This document shows positions 35,258 through 46,901 of a DNA stretch of 64,000 nt, in pieces. The stretch spans positions 3,100,001 through 3,164,000 of the forward strand of contig JAETXT010000009.1 in the NCBI GenBank assembly GCA_019188255.1, read 5' to 3'. The position numbers and the translations under genes are program-made. Source of the DNA: Verticillium longisporum (Eukaryota; Ascomycota; Sordariomycetes; Glomerellales; Plectosphaerellaceae). The notes under the pieces were generated by a model. It had not been told where the DNA came from and did not search any database. It was given only the letters and a program-made list of their open reading frames with translations. The first letter of the stretch is position 1. Each line of letters starts with the position of its first letter.

Positions 35258-35455
35258 GGGATTCACCTGCGAATTGGCCGAGGCAGACGCTGACGGCGAA
35301 GAGGAAACGACAGAGGCAACAGGAATGGAGCTCGACTTGCGCGCGGCGCTGGTGGGGGTAATGGGGCTGTTGGGCTGGCTCGAGGTTTGGGGCTCCTGAT
35401 TGTTGTCTCGTGTCCGCTTCTTCTTGAGTAGCCCGGAGAGATTGAGAGAAGGCAT
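33674..35455 (-). CDS. cAMP-dependent protein kinase catalytic subunit (AGC kinase), four exons, one apparent frame break
   Basis: Exons are complement of 34525-35455, 34205-34458, 34139-minus side 33764-34138, and 33674-33701. Introns are 34459-34524, 34139-34204 and 33702-33763. About 529 residues are encoded. The first exon carries a long disordered N-terminus ([14 protein letters not shown]) with a Gln run of about 16. It breaks frame near 35030-35042 as if two bases were lost. The kinase domain is complete: GTGSFGRV loop, YAVKVLKK with the catalytic Lys, [17 protein letters not shown], activation loop [14 protein letters not shown], and CGYTPFWD. The AGC tail includes a PEETEKYG stretch and ends in FGHLFTEF, the terminal FxxF expected of PKA itself. 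A 28-base last exon supplies it. PKA phosphorylates targets when cAMP releases its regulatory subunit, and controls growth and development in fungi. Confidence 0.9.
35205..35260 (-). repeat. CAG/CAA tract encoding poly-Gln in the PKA N-terminus
   Basis: Mixed CAG and CAA codons (seen as CTG/TTG on the plus strand) encode about 16 consecutive Gln. It is interrupted DNA but pure at protein level, in the disordered N-terminal region. Confidence 0.85.
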
Positions 35456-36580
35456 AAGGGAGAAGAGAGGGGGGGTTGGTCAGGGAGAAGAGAAGCGGCG
35501 TCGCAACCCTCCGAGGCGAAAAAGCACTGGTGGTGCCGGGGCAGGCGTTTTCGAGTTTGCGAGAGTTGGGATGGGCAGGATCAGGGCCAAGCCAGAGTCA
35601 GAGACAGAAATGGCGGAGGACGGTTGCTGGTGGTGGCAGCTTGGAGCACAGCACGGCTGACAGCCGGGGGGGCTCGTGGGTTCGGTTTCGTGGTTCTTGT
35701 TCGTAGCTCGTGGCTCGTGGCAGGTCTGAGAATGTGAGAACAGACGGGAACAGCGCCCGGGAGCGTGGAGACGTTTTGGAGGGGGAGGGTGGTGTGGGTG
35801 GGTATGGACGACGACGGGACCAGGCCAACAACAGCGAGCGCAGGGGGCTGCAGGCGTCAATTGTTAGGTAGAGGGGCGCTGGTTTGAACAATGCGGGCCC
35901 AGTGGCACATTCCAGGACAGGACACTGGGACCTGGGGTGTGTCGTAGGAGTCAGTGAGGGCCAGGGCCAGTCGCAAGGGGGTGAACCGTGGCTGGCGAGA
36001 AGCAGCTTGCGGAATTCGAGCTCGAATACGAATTGGAGCAACAGTGGTAGGTTCAATTGCAGAAAAAGGATGAAAACAGCATCAACGTCCCGGCCGTCAG
36101 TCCTGTTCGTCTGCCGTGCCTGCGAACTGTCTGTCGCCTTCAACGTTACTTCGTCTGCTGGTAGGTCGGTTTGAGCCGTACAGAGAAGCAAGTATGGTCG
36201 CGGTCTGACGTCGGTTCGATCTTGTTTCTTTCTTCTGGCTACAGCGAACGTCCCTCGGGATGAAAAGGTTGGGGTGGATGGCTGGGCTTGACAGGTTCGG
36301 TCCAGGTCCTGTTTGTCTGTGTCTCAAGGCTCAGTTTGGGACATGCCAGATCTACGAGCAAGATAGAGCAGTTGCGTGCAGGTGCATATACAGCTGTGTA
36401 GGTAAGGTAGGTTGAGCAATTGCAGAGTGATTTTCTTCTGTAGTCGATGTGAGAGGGGGGGTGTTCGGGATCAAAGACCTGCCACGTCTAGTGGGCGCGG
36501 ATGCTGTGCTGGGCTGATCACGAATCGCTTGATCGGCTGGGTGCAGTGGCTCGGATTGGATGGATCAGACAGGCTGGGTC

Positions 36581-36610
36581 AGGTAGGTAGGTACCTTTGA
36601 GGTAGGTAGG
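36581..36610. repeat. GGTACC/TAGGTA motif cluster upstream of PKA catalytic subunit
   Basis: GGTAGGTAGGTACCTTTGAGGTAGGTAG in 30 bases, about 1.1 kb upstream of the kinase start on the minus strand. Confidence 0.7.
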
Positions 36611-36828
36611 GGAGGGTGGGGAGGGGAGGATCTCGAACAAAGGGATAGAAGGTGACGAGGATGAGAGGATGAATAGCGAGTAGTAGGGGTGGTGAAGGAA
36701 GGGAGGAGGAGGAGGGGGGGGTACGGTGAGGTGAGCAATGGTGGAGAGACAAGGTAAAAAGCAAAGCTAGAGCAAGATCAGGGCAGGGCAGACAAGACGA
36801 ACGAAGATGGGACGGGAACGGGGAGAGA

Positions 36829-36868
36829 GAGCGATTGGGGATGCAACAGAGCGATTGGGGATGCAACA
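36829..36868. repeat. Direct duplication of a 20-bp unit
   Basis: Two perfect copies of a unit containing GCGATTGGGGATGCAAC, at a period of exactly 20 bases, in gene-free sequence. Confidence 0.85.
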
Positions 36869-37592
36869 GTGAAAACGAACCAACGAACACGCCACCAACA
36901 ATTGGACGGGCAGCACGATGCGATGGGCCAGGAAAGTGGGCAGAACAGGGTAAGGTCGTACCAGTGTGGTCGCTTCGAGTCAAGCAGCCTAGCTTGTCTG
37001 CTGGGTCGGTAGTTTCTCTACGCTGCTCGTGAGGGTCCCAACTGACTCTGTAGAGGCTAACGGTGAGGCTTGAGATACCGTGTACAGGTACTATGTAGCT
37101 CTCTGCCTTGGTTGGGCGGGGCCCTATACGTCAAGTTGAGGGGTAAGTCTTGTTCAATGGCTCGTTTGTCAATTTGCAAGATTGAAGAGAGCCGGCTCCA
37201 GATGAGCCAGGAAAAGGTTTGGAAGGCAGACGGGACACAATGGATGAGAGGATGCACAATCGGTGATGCAATTCGGACGGTGGAGGAGGAAACAGAGGGT
37301 GGATGATGAGGGGTTGGAGGATGTGCGGGGTCGCAGACACCTCTGTCTGTCTCTTGCTTGGGTGGGTGGGATGAGCGGAAATAGATAGCGTGATGGTCCG
37401 AGCTGGTGGTTGATGATGTCGTTTGCAATGGGAGGCCCTGTTGTTAGCGGAACCCAATTCGGTCCTCCATGTCTTGGTGCTTCAAGAAGCAGTGGCCAAA
37501 TGCCATTGGCGGGCTCACTACGTCAAGGCCAGTTCAACGTGCCGTCGGATGGGATCAATTGCGTGCCAGCGTGCACATCCGGAACCGGCATG

Positions 37593-37623
37593 CATCGCAC
37601 ATCGCACATCGCACATCGCACAT
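37593..37623. repeat. (CACATCG)n heptanucleotide array
   Basis: Four complete 7-bp units without mismatch in gene-free sequence. Confidence 0.85.
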
Positions 37624-38924
37624 GCCAATACCCAATACCCTCATCTCAGCTGGCAACGATCTCAGTGTGACAGCGGACGAGCGAAGCCACCGTCGGTGGC
37701 GATGCCAATGGCCAAGGCTATCACCCTGGCGTGGGGGAGAGAGACGCGAAAACGGACAAGAGAGGAGGAGCCTGTGAGGAGAAACAGAGGATCCGCCCCC
37801 CTCTCTCCCCTCCCACTGGCGAGCGGCCCACATCCAAGGTCCGTTGTTGGAAGGCAAGGAAGGGACAAACGCAACCCCTGGAATTTATGAGCAGATGCCG
37901 TCTCCAAGATCCTTTCACAGCATGTGCAACGGGCATCTTGTTGGTGCAGCTGTGAATACATTAGCCTTGATTGCAGCTACGAGTATCATCGGCGAGGTCA
38001 GGGCCTTATGAAAATTCGTTGTGCACGAATGGCATGGCCCATACAAACCACATGTAATGATAACGAAGATGTTTGCTTTTTTTTTTGAAAGAGTCGCTGG
38101 CTCCTGACTCGATGGTCCGTCAATAAGATTGGCTGCATCCATACATTGTCCTTCATCACCGACTTCTTTACCTAGTTCAAGGCTGCCGCATTTGTCGTAG
38201 GGCACCAGGTTTGATCTCGGCTGTGGCCCGTTCGAGCCTCCCCGAGATCGATCTCACAGCGGCCCTCTCATCTCTGACCGTTCGTCTCGCCCTGAGTCTA
38301 GCGGCTTGTGCGCCTCGACTTCCTGGGGAGAGCCATGAAACGAGAAAAGACCCCAGAAAACCGGGTTACTATTCGATCCACAGAAGACGCCTCTCAAGCA
38401 CAAAACTGCATTCTTGTCCTGCCTCTTGTTAACGACATGAGCTGGGCAGCGAGCAAGCACTGGCTGCAATGGCGGCGGGGGAGGGGCAAGCTTTATCGAT
38501 AAGGACCCCTGCTCGAGCCCCTCCAGCTGAGGTCTGGACCACCTCAAATCAAGGACAAGCGACGACGATACAGGACACACGACACGCTGATCATCTCGGG
38601 TGCACATAACTTTCACCCACCGCAAATAACTCATAAGACTGTTCAACTGGACATCACAGTCTCCAAAAGCTTGCAGAAGTCTCTAGATTGCCTCTAGTGT
38701 GACACACATGTAAGTTGCTGTCTGGTACTCGACCCGCCCCTCTCAGCATAGGTACTACCTAGAGCCCCTCAACTATTCCTTCTCCATCGCCTGCCGCCTT
38801 GCTGCTGACACGCCACCGCACGCATTTGCTTGAGACCTCAGGACCCCCGCTTCATCTTTATCCTGAGATATGGTGCTTCTCCAGGCCGTGCTAACGTAAA
38901 TTGCTCTTCGAAGTCTGCTCTGCC

Positions 38925-40868
38925 ATGATGGCTGATCAGAAAACGGCCCCCTCCCTGGGCGGAACCCAGGTTGGCGGTGGCGCCAGCGAGACGCAGCGAA
39001 TTGTCAAGACGCTGAATGATCCTATCAAAAAGCATCTGAGAAGCGTATTCAACTCTACCGCTGGCGCAGACGGGCGTTGGCAGCAAGAGGAAATCGCCTC
39101 GTTCTTGAAGAACGTCCAGGGCGACGCCCACGACACAGATGCTCCACCCAAGCAGCCCGGCATCGCTTCCACAGACGGCCTCAGCTACGATGAATTTCTC
39201 GCCTACATGACGTCCGCTTCTTCAGCTATCACGGCGCCCCCAAAGGATCAGGATCTGTCATGGCCCCTCCACAGCTACTTTATCAGCTCGAGCCACAACA
39301 CCTACCTCACCGGCAACCAGCTCTACAGCGAGTCCAGCACTGATGCCTACAAAAACGTCCTGCTTCGCGGCTGCAGGTGCATTGAGATTGATGTCTGGGA
39401 CGGGGACGACTCGGACTCGGAGAGGCTCCATCAGCAGCGATGAGGAAGGAAGTGCCCCCGCAGCCTCGGCGCCCAAGAAGAAGGAGAGCCGACTCCAGAG
39501 ACTCAAGGACAAGGTGCCGAATCCGCTCGCACGAAAGCTCAAACGCTTGTCGTTGACAGGCTCCGAAGCGGCCGCCAAGCCCACCAGCAGCGAAACGAAG
39601 GCCCCTGCTGCGTCCTCTGAACCCTCGGCGCTGAAGAAGACACCGTCACCGCAACTGGCTATTGTCGAGCCACGTGTGCTCCACGGGTATACCCTTACGA
39701 AGGAGGTCTCGTTCCGCGATGTCTGTGTCACCATACGCGACTACGCCTTCAAGACAACGGATACGCCGTTGATTGCTAGTCTCGAAGTGCACTGCAGCGC
39801 TGAACAGCAGAGCATCATGGTGAAAATCATGAAAGAGGTCTGGGCCGAGCTGCTTGTTCCCATTCCCGATACTGAGCCCACGCAGCTGCCCCAACCCGGC
39901 CAGCTGAGGAACAAGATCATCGTCAAGGTCAAGTACGCTCCTCCTGGTAGCTCACCCGGACGCGACACGCCGGACCAGGACGACGAGACGCCTGCCGATG
40001 GCAAGAAAGCCAAGCCGTCCAAGATCACGCAGGAGCTCAGCGATCTGGGCTTTAACAGCCGCGGCGTCTCTTTCAAAAGCCTTGACCAGCCTGAGGCGGC
40101 AATGCCGACGCACATTTTCTCCCTTGCTGAGAAGAAGGTTATCGACGTGCACGAGGAGAACAGCAAGGCTCTCTTCGCGCACAATCAGAACTACATGATG
40201 CGCGCATACCCTTCAGGCATGCGCATCAGATCCTCCAACCTTGACCCTGCCCCCTTCTGGCGCAAGGGCATCCAGATCGTGGCGCTGAACTGGCAGAGAT
40301 GGGACGAGGGCATGATGCTGAACGAAGGCATGTTCGCTGGCACGCATGGCTATGTCCTCAAGCCCGAGGGCTACCGCGGCTCCAAAGGCGTCACCCACGT
40401 GGAGAATGTCGTCCCCGCCTCTCAGATTGTCCGCAAGACGTTGGACTTGCAGATTGACATTCTCGCCGCGCAGAATATACCGCTGCCGCCGGGCGACGAC
40501 GACGTCAAGGGCTTCAAGCCATATGTCAAGGTCGAGCTCCACATCGAGGGGCCCGAGGAGCACATTGCCGACAACGGGCAGGAGAGGGAGGGCGAGAACA
40601 AGGAGCGCACGCAGACGCTGCGCGGGCGCGATCCAGACTTTGGCGGCGAGGCGCTCAAGTTTACGGGCATCACGGGCGGGTCGAGGAGCTCGCGTTTGTG
40701 CGCTTCACCGTTCGCGACGATGAGTTTGGCCGTGATGATCTGTCGGCGTGGGCGTGCGTCAGGCTCAACAGGCTGCGCGGTGGCTACCGCTTCGTGCACC
40801 TGTCCGACTGCGAGGGGCATCTCACCGAGGGTGTGCTGCTTGTGCGGGTGACGAAGCTTCTGCGATGA
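38925..40868 (+). CDS. Phosphoinositide-specific phospholipase C (EF-like, X, Y, C2), two apparent frame breaks
   Basis: The start is ATG 38925 (MMADQKTAPS); an upstream in-frame ATG at 38901 is less likely. About 648 residues are encoded after two breaks are bridged. One is near 39418-39426, as if two bases were lost in GAGAG. The other is near 40674-40682, as if one G were lost from a GGG run. Order: an EF-hand-like region (EEIASFLKNVQ; SYDEFLAYM); X box with the catalytic SSHNTYLTG near residue 124 and CRCIEIDVWDG; a charged linker of about 80 residues; PRVLHGYTLTKEV and SLEVHCS completing X; Y box with SRGVSFKS, AYPSGMRIRSSN and NWQRWDEGMMLNEGMF; and a C2 domain (LDLQIDILAAQNIPLP to FVRFTVRDDEFGRDDLSAW). 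It hydrolyses PtdIns(4,5)P2 to InsP3 and diacylglycerol. No PH domain is seen, as usual in fungi. Confidence 0.9.
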
Positions 40869-41057
40869 GAGCTTCCGCATGGCTTTTCAGGACATGGTAG
40901 AAGACGGAAGGGTCTGGGAAGGGGGTTACGAAGCATGATCTGAAATGTGGAAATGACAGCATTGCGCATCTGAGAATTATCTGAAAAAATTATCTAGAGA
41001 AAATGAAAAAACAAAGTCATTAGGAGTATCCTCTCGTTCATCCGCTCGCCCATCCGC

Positions 41058-41617
41058 TCAGACTGGGACGCCAGCCGCCTTCTCCCGCTTGGCCTCCCCC
41101 TTCTCTGCCAGCTTGGCGCTGTGCAGCTTGACGCCCGCCTTCTCCATCAGCTTGCCCGTTTTGCTGTCGCCCTTGGCCTGGCTCTGACCGACAGAACTGA
41201 CACGCGGGGCGGCGGCGTGACTGGGCTCGGAGGCGATATCTGTCGGAACCGTGCCGTCCGGGTTACGTTGCGTGGTCTCGGAGCCCTTCACCTCCGTGCC
41301 CATCGTCGTCTGCTGGTGCCGAAGCGTGGGATCCGCCAGCGAGGGCCCAGGGCCGCTGGCTGCGACGGCCGCGGGACCGGTGCCGAGCCCGAGCCCGAGC
41401 CCGAGACCCGAGGACCGGGCGCGCTGCTCGTAGGTCGGCAGGCCAGAGGACGTGGAGGCGCCGAGGCTGGCGTCAGAATGGGTGTAGGACAGGGAGTCCG
41501 CGCCGTGAAGGCCGGAGGCGTGGCGGGGCTGTGGGCGCCGGTCAGTTTCCTGGAGGTTCTGCAAGGAGAATGGCGGAACGGTGGGGGGGGTTGGAGACGC
41601 ACGACTTCTTGGGACAT
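41058..41617 (-). CDS. Small conserved fungal protein of unknown function, two exons
   Basis: Exons complement(41603-41617), only five codons (MSQEV), and complement(41058-41558) give 171 residues. The 44-bp intron has an acceptor TTGCAG. The protein is disordered. A PTYEQRARSSGL segment is followed by a GLGLGLGTGPAA repeat encoded by a GAGCCC hexamer array (about 41384-41404). Next come LADPTLRHQ, TEVKGSET and NPDGTVPTDIAS, and the Lys/Glu-rich tail has KTGKLMEKAGVKLHSAKLAEKGEAKR and ends in GVPV. I recall similar short proteins in many Sordariomycetes with the same MSQEV start and final PV. The tail's repeated KLxEKA helices suggest an amphipathic helix. Function is unknown. Confidence 0.75.
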
Positions 41618-42848
41618 GGCGGCGTCAGCGAGAGGCCTGCGCGGTGAAAACTTCTGGTCCGGGGGGCTTCTGGAAAGGCTTGTGCAAGGTTTGGAGAGTG
41701 GAGGTTTTGCTAGTATGGCTTGTGTCTTGTTTTTTCGGAGAGAAGCTTCCTTCGGAGCAAGCAAGCCGGATGTACCCAAGAGATATAGTCCCCCCCCCCC
41801 CCTTTTTGTTTTTACTCCAACAGCCTTGTCAGCTCGCCATCGATGTCATACTGTCAAGCTGGCGCTGGATGCGTGGGATGACAGGCGTGGCGCGCGTGGT
41901 GTTACGCCAGCGGCCCATTGGAAGATGACGACGCTGCTCGGGCCGAGTGGGTGTGATGGATTTGCCTCGTAAAGGGTGGGTTTTGAGTGCGGGTTTCCCA
42001 ACATTACGCTTCCTAGTGTTCAGATCGAAAGCACATGTTCCATCTATATCGGCCAATGGTGAACTCCTGAGACTGGTGCCCTGGCTACGGCTTGAGAGGT
42101 GCCCTTCTGCGGTGCACAGAGGCTTCCATTGCCTGGAATCTGTAATGTTCGGTGGCAAGATGGGACATCGGAAGGACTCACCCATCACTTGGTTGAGAAG
42201 GAGAGCCGCAAGATGGGACAGCCACAGGGAAGGTGTGCTCAACGGACGACATGTCGTCACGTCACAGTTCACAGTGGACTTCGGTACGTCATCCGAGGAA
42301 AGGCAGGGGCCTGGCGGGTCGATGCTTCCCCATAATTGACTGGTGCCAGCCTCCAAGCTCTGCCCCTTACCCCTGAAAGACCTGTCCGCCAGCCCTATCT
42401 AGCGGCCTACCTTGCCTGATGTGGGATGACCACGCTATGATTGACAGTTGAGAGGCAGTCGGTGACTTGATTTAGAAGACTGCGCACTTTGCTTCAAGGT
42501 CTGACTTATATAAGCGGTATCTATCAGTTGTCGCTCCAGCCCACTCTGGCTCTCCTTGAAATCGATGGTAGAGGAGGCTGCTCAACTAGGCTATAACGAG
42601 ACAGGCTTGCAGGACGACCGAGACGAATGGCACGGCCGGGACAGGCCGCCAACAAATACAGGTCGACAATCAATACAAACTAGCTACCTAAAAAAATAAA
42701 GCCAGATCGATCTGATTGCAGCGTTTGAGACGCTATCCACATCTGCATCGTAGCATCGGAAGACGACGGCAACTTCGGCACCCCGAAAACAAGCAGAAAC
42801 CAGACAGCCTGGACCATCATGGCACACTCTCCCATTCAACGCAGCCCT
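41618..42848. other. Gene-free interval between the small conserved gene and the GT2 gene
   Basis: About 1.2 kb with only short frames. A C13 run followed by T5 lies at 41790-41807, about 170 bases upstream of the small minus-strand gene. A TATATAAG word at about 42509 faces no recognised gene. Confidence 0.55.
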
Positions 42849-45831
42849 CTAGAAACTAAACTTCATCAAGGCCGGATTCAACAGAACGGGCAGCAAAAAG
42901 TGACACACGGTCACGCTCGCGAGCGGGTAGATGGAAGCAAACTCGTCGATGCGCCAGACCCGCGGGAACACGTACATGCCGCATACCATGAGCGCCGTCA
43001 TGAGGAAGCAGAAGACGAATGTACCGCAGAAGCTCTTGAGGATCTTGGGAACCTCTTCCAAGAAGTTACACCGCTCCACCTCCTTGGATGTTGCGCCCCA
43101 CTGGATGTTGATTTCGAAGAAGTGGCAGAGGAGCGCCTTGGACACGTGAAGTGAGATGCCACCGAGGAATATGGTAAAGAGGGGAGCCCATTTGAAGTTG
43201 GTAATGACTAAATCGTTAGCAAGTCTCCGCGTCGGGCTCATCTAACACATGAAGGCACTCAAAGAAGAGAGGGGCACACGTACGAGCTTGTATGAGGCCC
43301 TGTTGCCCCAGCCGATAACGCAGCACAGCAAGACAGACATTGCTCGCCACAGGAAAGACGACAATGATGGCGAAATAGACGGCGAACGAATCGATATAGT
43401 ACTTGTCATAGTGGCCGAAAAACCAACCCGTGAGAAAGTAGTTGAGGAGGGTCAATGGCCACGATAGACCAATTGCATAGTATGTCGTGATATATGCCAT
43501 TATGGTGCACTTCTTGTAGAATGGGATATTTGACCAAACGAACTGGCGGAATAGTGGCGTGAAGGGACCTTTATAAGGCCACTTTCGGAAAGGATGGAAC
43601 AGCAGCTCGTTCACGCCGTACGCGTACTTTTCCCAGCGCATCAGTTCGTCATAGACGGTCAGTGACACGCCCTCCTTGAAGCCGTCGCCTGTGTAGGCCC
43701 CAAAGCGCAGCTGGTAGCCCGAGGTCTGCAGTCGCAACGCCATGTCAAAGTCCTCGGAGACGTGGGATTCGGACCAGAACTTCTCGCACTGATCATGCTC
43801 GCAAATGTAGGAGGCGGCGTCCTGCAGCGCTGACCATCGCAGGATAGCATTGTGCCCTACGAAGGGTGGAATGTCGCCCAAGGCCACGGCAAAGGTGATG
43901 CTGGTGTAGATCAGGTTGGTAAACCAAGTAACTCTGGGGCCGAACGTCAGCAGTTATCCAACGCAAAGCTCAAGGTTCAACAACAATGGCAACACGTACC
44001 CCTTTTCGAAAAACGAGTCGCTAACATTCATCACACCTGATGTGTATTGGATAATGGCGACTTGTGGCGATGCCTCCATTTCGCTGACGGCGTCGAGGAG
44101 ACAGTCACTCGGGACTCTGGTATCGGAATCAATCAGGAGAATGTATTCCCCGATGCGGACATTGCCGCCGGCCATGGTGCGTCCTTCATCCTCTTCAAGG
44201 ACCTCGTCCATGCATCGTCTGTATGCTTCTAATTCCGCGTCTTGATTCCAATTCTCATGGCGTTCCACGGTCAAGAGCTTGTCTTCGATCAGGTTACTGA
44301 TCCTGAGGCCGTAATTCATATTCGACGCCTTCTTGAATCGCCCTCGTCGGACAAAAGGACGCGTCGTGGAGTCTTTGGGCTTCGGGTCATGCTTTGGCCG
44401 AGCCGTCCAGCCGATGTTGTGCTCGTCATAGAATTCCCGACGCATCTGCGCCTCGTCTTCAGATAGCAGCTGCATACCGTCGTCATTGACAAATATGTTG
44501 GCGCTGCCTCCCTGCATCTCGTATGTTGAAATGGCAGTCTTGACTGACAGAACAGTAGGCTTGATGACGGGGTTCAGGCCTTCCTTGTAGACTGGCATCT
44601 GTATAGTGACGTGGGGAAATGCACCTTGGGCTCTGTCTAGACGTCGCGGAGCCTTGCCTGAGTAGTTCTGCGAGTTCTCAACGACGCAGCCAACAGGGCC
44701 TACGAGTTCAAATATATCGGCCACGATAATGAGGAAGAAGAACTGGATCAAGTTAGTAGCAGGAACCAACAATGTCAATGAAGACCACCTACAAGACTGA
44801 CGGCGATTGTGAGTGGTGCAACGATGATGAGACACATCCTCAAGTAAGAGCCGTCAACCGTCGTTTGCAGAGCCAAGGCTCTCCAACCAAGGCCGAGACA
44901 GGAGATGGAGAGGCAGAGAGCAAGAGATACAATGATGCTGCTGCTCAGCTTCAAGGGCCTCACCTCAGCGACGGCGCCATTCTCCAGGTCCGCTAGTGAG
45001 ATTTCTTCTGGGATAGACTCCAGCGCGTGTCCTTTCTCGGCCCGCTGATCCAATTCATCAGCCATGCGCCAGACATATCTTACAATCATTTGCTCGATAT
45101 TTTCGGCTCTCGAAAGAACCTTCTGCGGATCGTCGTCCCACACCACCAACATTGGAGGGTCCTTGACAAAGGCGGCAAAGTGATGTTTGTGACAGCTGGG
45201 GAGGTGCCTCATACTCGGGAGCACTTGAAGTTTCAGGCCATCGGACACTGGAAGCGACTGCAGGTGGTCGGGCACTCTCAGCATGATGGACTGAACAACC
45301 GGTGAGTTGACTGTAATAGCACACTGTCCCAAATTAGTGGCTGGCTCCTGCAGGCTGGAGGGACCTACCCACGCTGACGTTTAGCTGGCGAACCATCTCG
45401 AAGAAGCCATTCGGGATCGTTTCCAGGCTGGCTGGAGCACAGATGTAGTCTCCTCGGCCCTTCTTCAGGACGGCACCTTCCTCTGGGTCAAATCCAGACG
45501 CGTAGACTCTGCGCAGCTGGTCTTGCCATAGGTTCTGTACCATAATCTCTGCCCTGATGTCTGCGACAGGGCCCATATCCTGTCCTGCCCAGACCGGCAA
45601 GCATGTGTGTGGCTTGTTATTGGTGCGAGGGGGCTGTTGGGAAGACTGGGATTTCAGTGAACTGGATTTTCGATGGTTTGTAGAAGACCGCCGGGAGCTC
45701 TCCGACTCGGAACGGCTTCCTGGGGTATTGATTTGGTCGACTGGGTGTTCGCTAACAAAGTAGTTCTTGAGAGCCTTCATGGTGAATGCGTTATCTGAGT
45801 TGGAGGGATTTACAGATTGCTGCCGTGCCAT
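42849..45831 (-). CDS. Family 2 glycosyltransferase, multipass membrane enzyme, five exons
   Basis: Exons are complement of 45373-45831, 44793-45323, 44000-44742, 43284-43933 and 42849-43207. All phases agree, giving 913 residues. The introns are 49-76 bp, two of them with perfect CTAAC branch sites. The N-terminal 150 residues are Ser-rich and disordered. Membrane helices near 290-350 (SSSIIVSLALCLSISCLGLG; FFFLIIVADIFELVG) precede the GT-A domain: HVTIQMPVYKEGL, IFVNDDGMQLL, the DxD-type YILLIDSDTRVP near 535, SEDFDMALRL near 637 (the ED motif), and ELMRWEKYAYG in the place of QxxRW. Several C-terminal helices follow. This is the chitin-synthase-like GT2 group which, from published work on Zymoseptoria and Fusarium, is needed for hyphal growth on solid surfaces. 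Its polymer product is not known to me. Confidence 0.87.
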
Positions 45832-46901
45832 TCGAGAAGAGAACTGATGCAGCCATGGCAGCTTCGGGTCAAGTCTGCTATTTCTCAGAAATGAATCCTA
45901 CGGTCAGTTTTGCACCTGCGAGATGAGGGAACACGAGTCCGACTGCAGAATACCCTATCACATGGATTTGCTTTGAGATTCAAGCATATATTAAGATCCC
46001 GATGGCAGAACTCAGAACCCATCCTGCAGGAGGCGGCCTCCATACTCAGTAAGCCAAGCCAATGGAGTGATTCGGGATCAAGCGTGGCCATGGTGTTGGT
46101 TTGGGCGTACATGACAAACGCCATTGTGCTGACTGGCAGCACCACAGGTCTGTTTGCACCATCGTTAGAAACTGAGCCATGTGATTATAGCTCTGCAGTC
46201 TGGGTGGATCGATATAAGTGGTCTTGACGTGGGTAGGCAAGACGGGATCGAGACTGGAGCACATTGGCCATCGTTTCGAGGTCCTTCGCGTTAAAGCAAG
46301 ATGTAGTCATGTCATAGGTGTATTCGCAGTCTTTGTCAGATCGCATGCACCCTCGAGAAATGCGCGATCAGCCTCGTTTGTGCCCTAACCTTGACACCGC
46401 AGTATGGCGTTGGTCCCCTGCTACGTGGCGCCTGCGAGGCAAAATCGCAGGTAGAAGAGAATATTCAAGAATAAGCCACCGGAAAGAAGCTTGTCCTTCT
46501 TGGACATCTCACAAACCTTGTCACAGCGAGAGCCAACGACATCAGCTGGTTCGTTCACGAGAGTGACGTAGCTCGTCGGCTGAGGTAGTGGGATGCTGCC
46601 GCTTCGCGGCCGGACCTAGCTCTGGTCACAAAAAATATCACATACTTGACCGAGCACCCTATGTTGATTCAGAAAGCGTAGAAGGACACAGCAGGTTGTA
46701 GAGGACAATGAGATCGAAGGCGAGCTTGAGGCTGTCGAGAGGCGGTTGTCCTGCCCCACCCAAACAAGCTGATAAGATAAGCCCAACTTCCAGTGATCAA
46801 ATCCCTGTGACGTGATGGCCCTCAAGCTTCCTCCATCAAAATGCACAACAACGCGGCCCAGAGGTGTTCGAGCACGGCGACTCTGTGACGAGGCGGACAA
46901 A
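45832..46901. other. Gene-free divergent interval between GT2 and the NFKBIL1-like gene
   Basis: About 1.1 kb upstream of both genes. The frames here are short and overlap on both strands. No repeats or motif clusters were recognised. Confidence 0.55.

Larger units (their letters stand above)
35456..38924. other. Gene-free 3.5-kb divergent region between PKA catalytic subunit and phospholipase C
   Basis: Contains the upstream regions of both genes. No convincing coding frame was found. It holds a 20-bp tandem duplication (36829-36868), a GGTACC/TAGGTA cluster (36581-36610) and a 7-bp tandem array (37593-37623). A CTAAC word followed by TTCGAAG just before the phospholipase start (38890-38913) could be the end of a 5'-UTR or coding intron. 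Confidence 0.55.
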
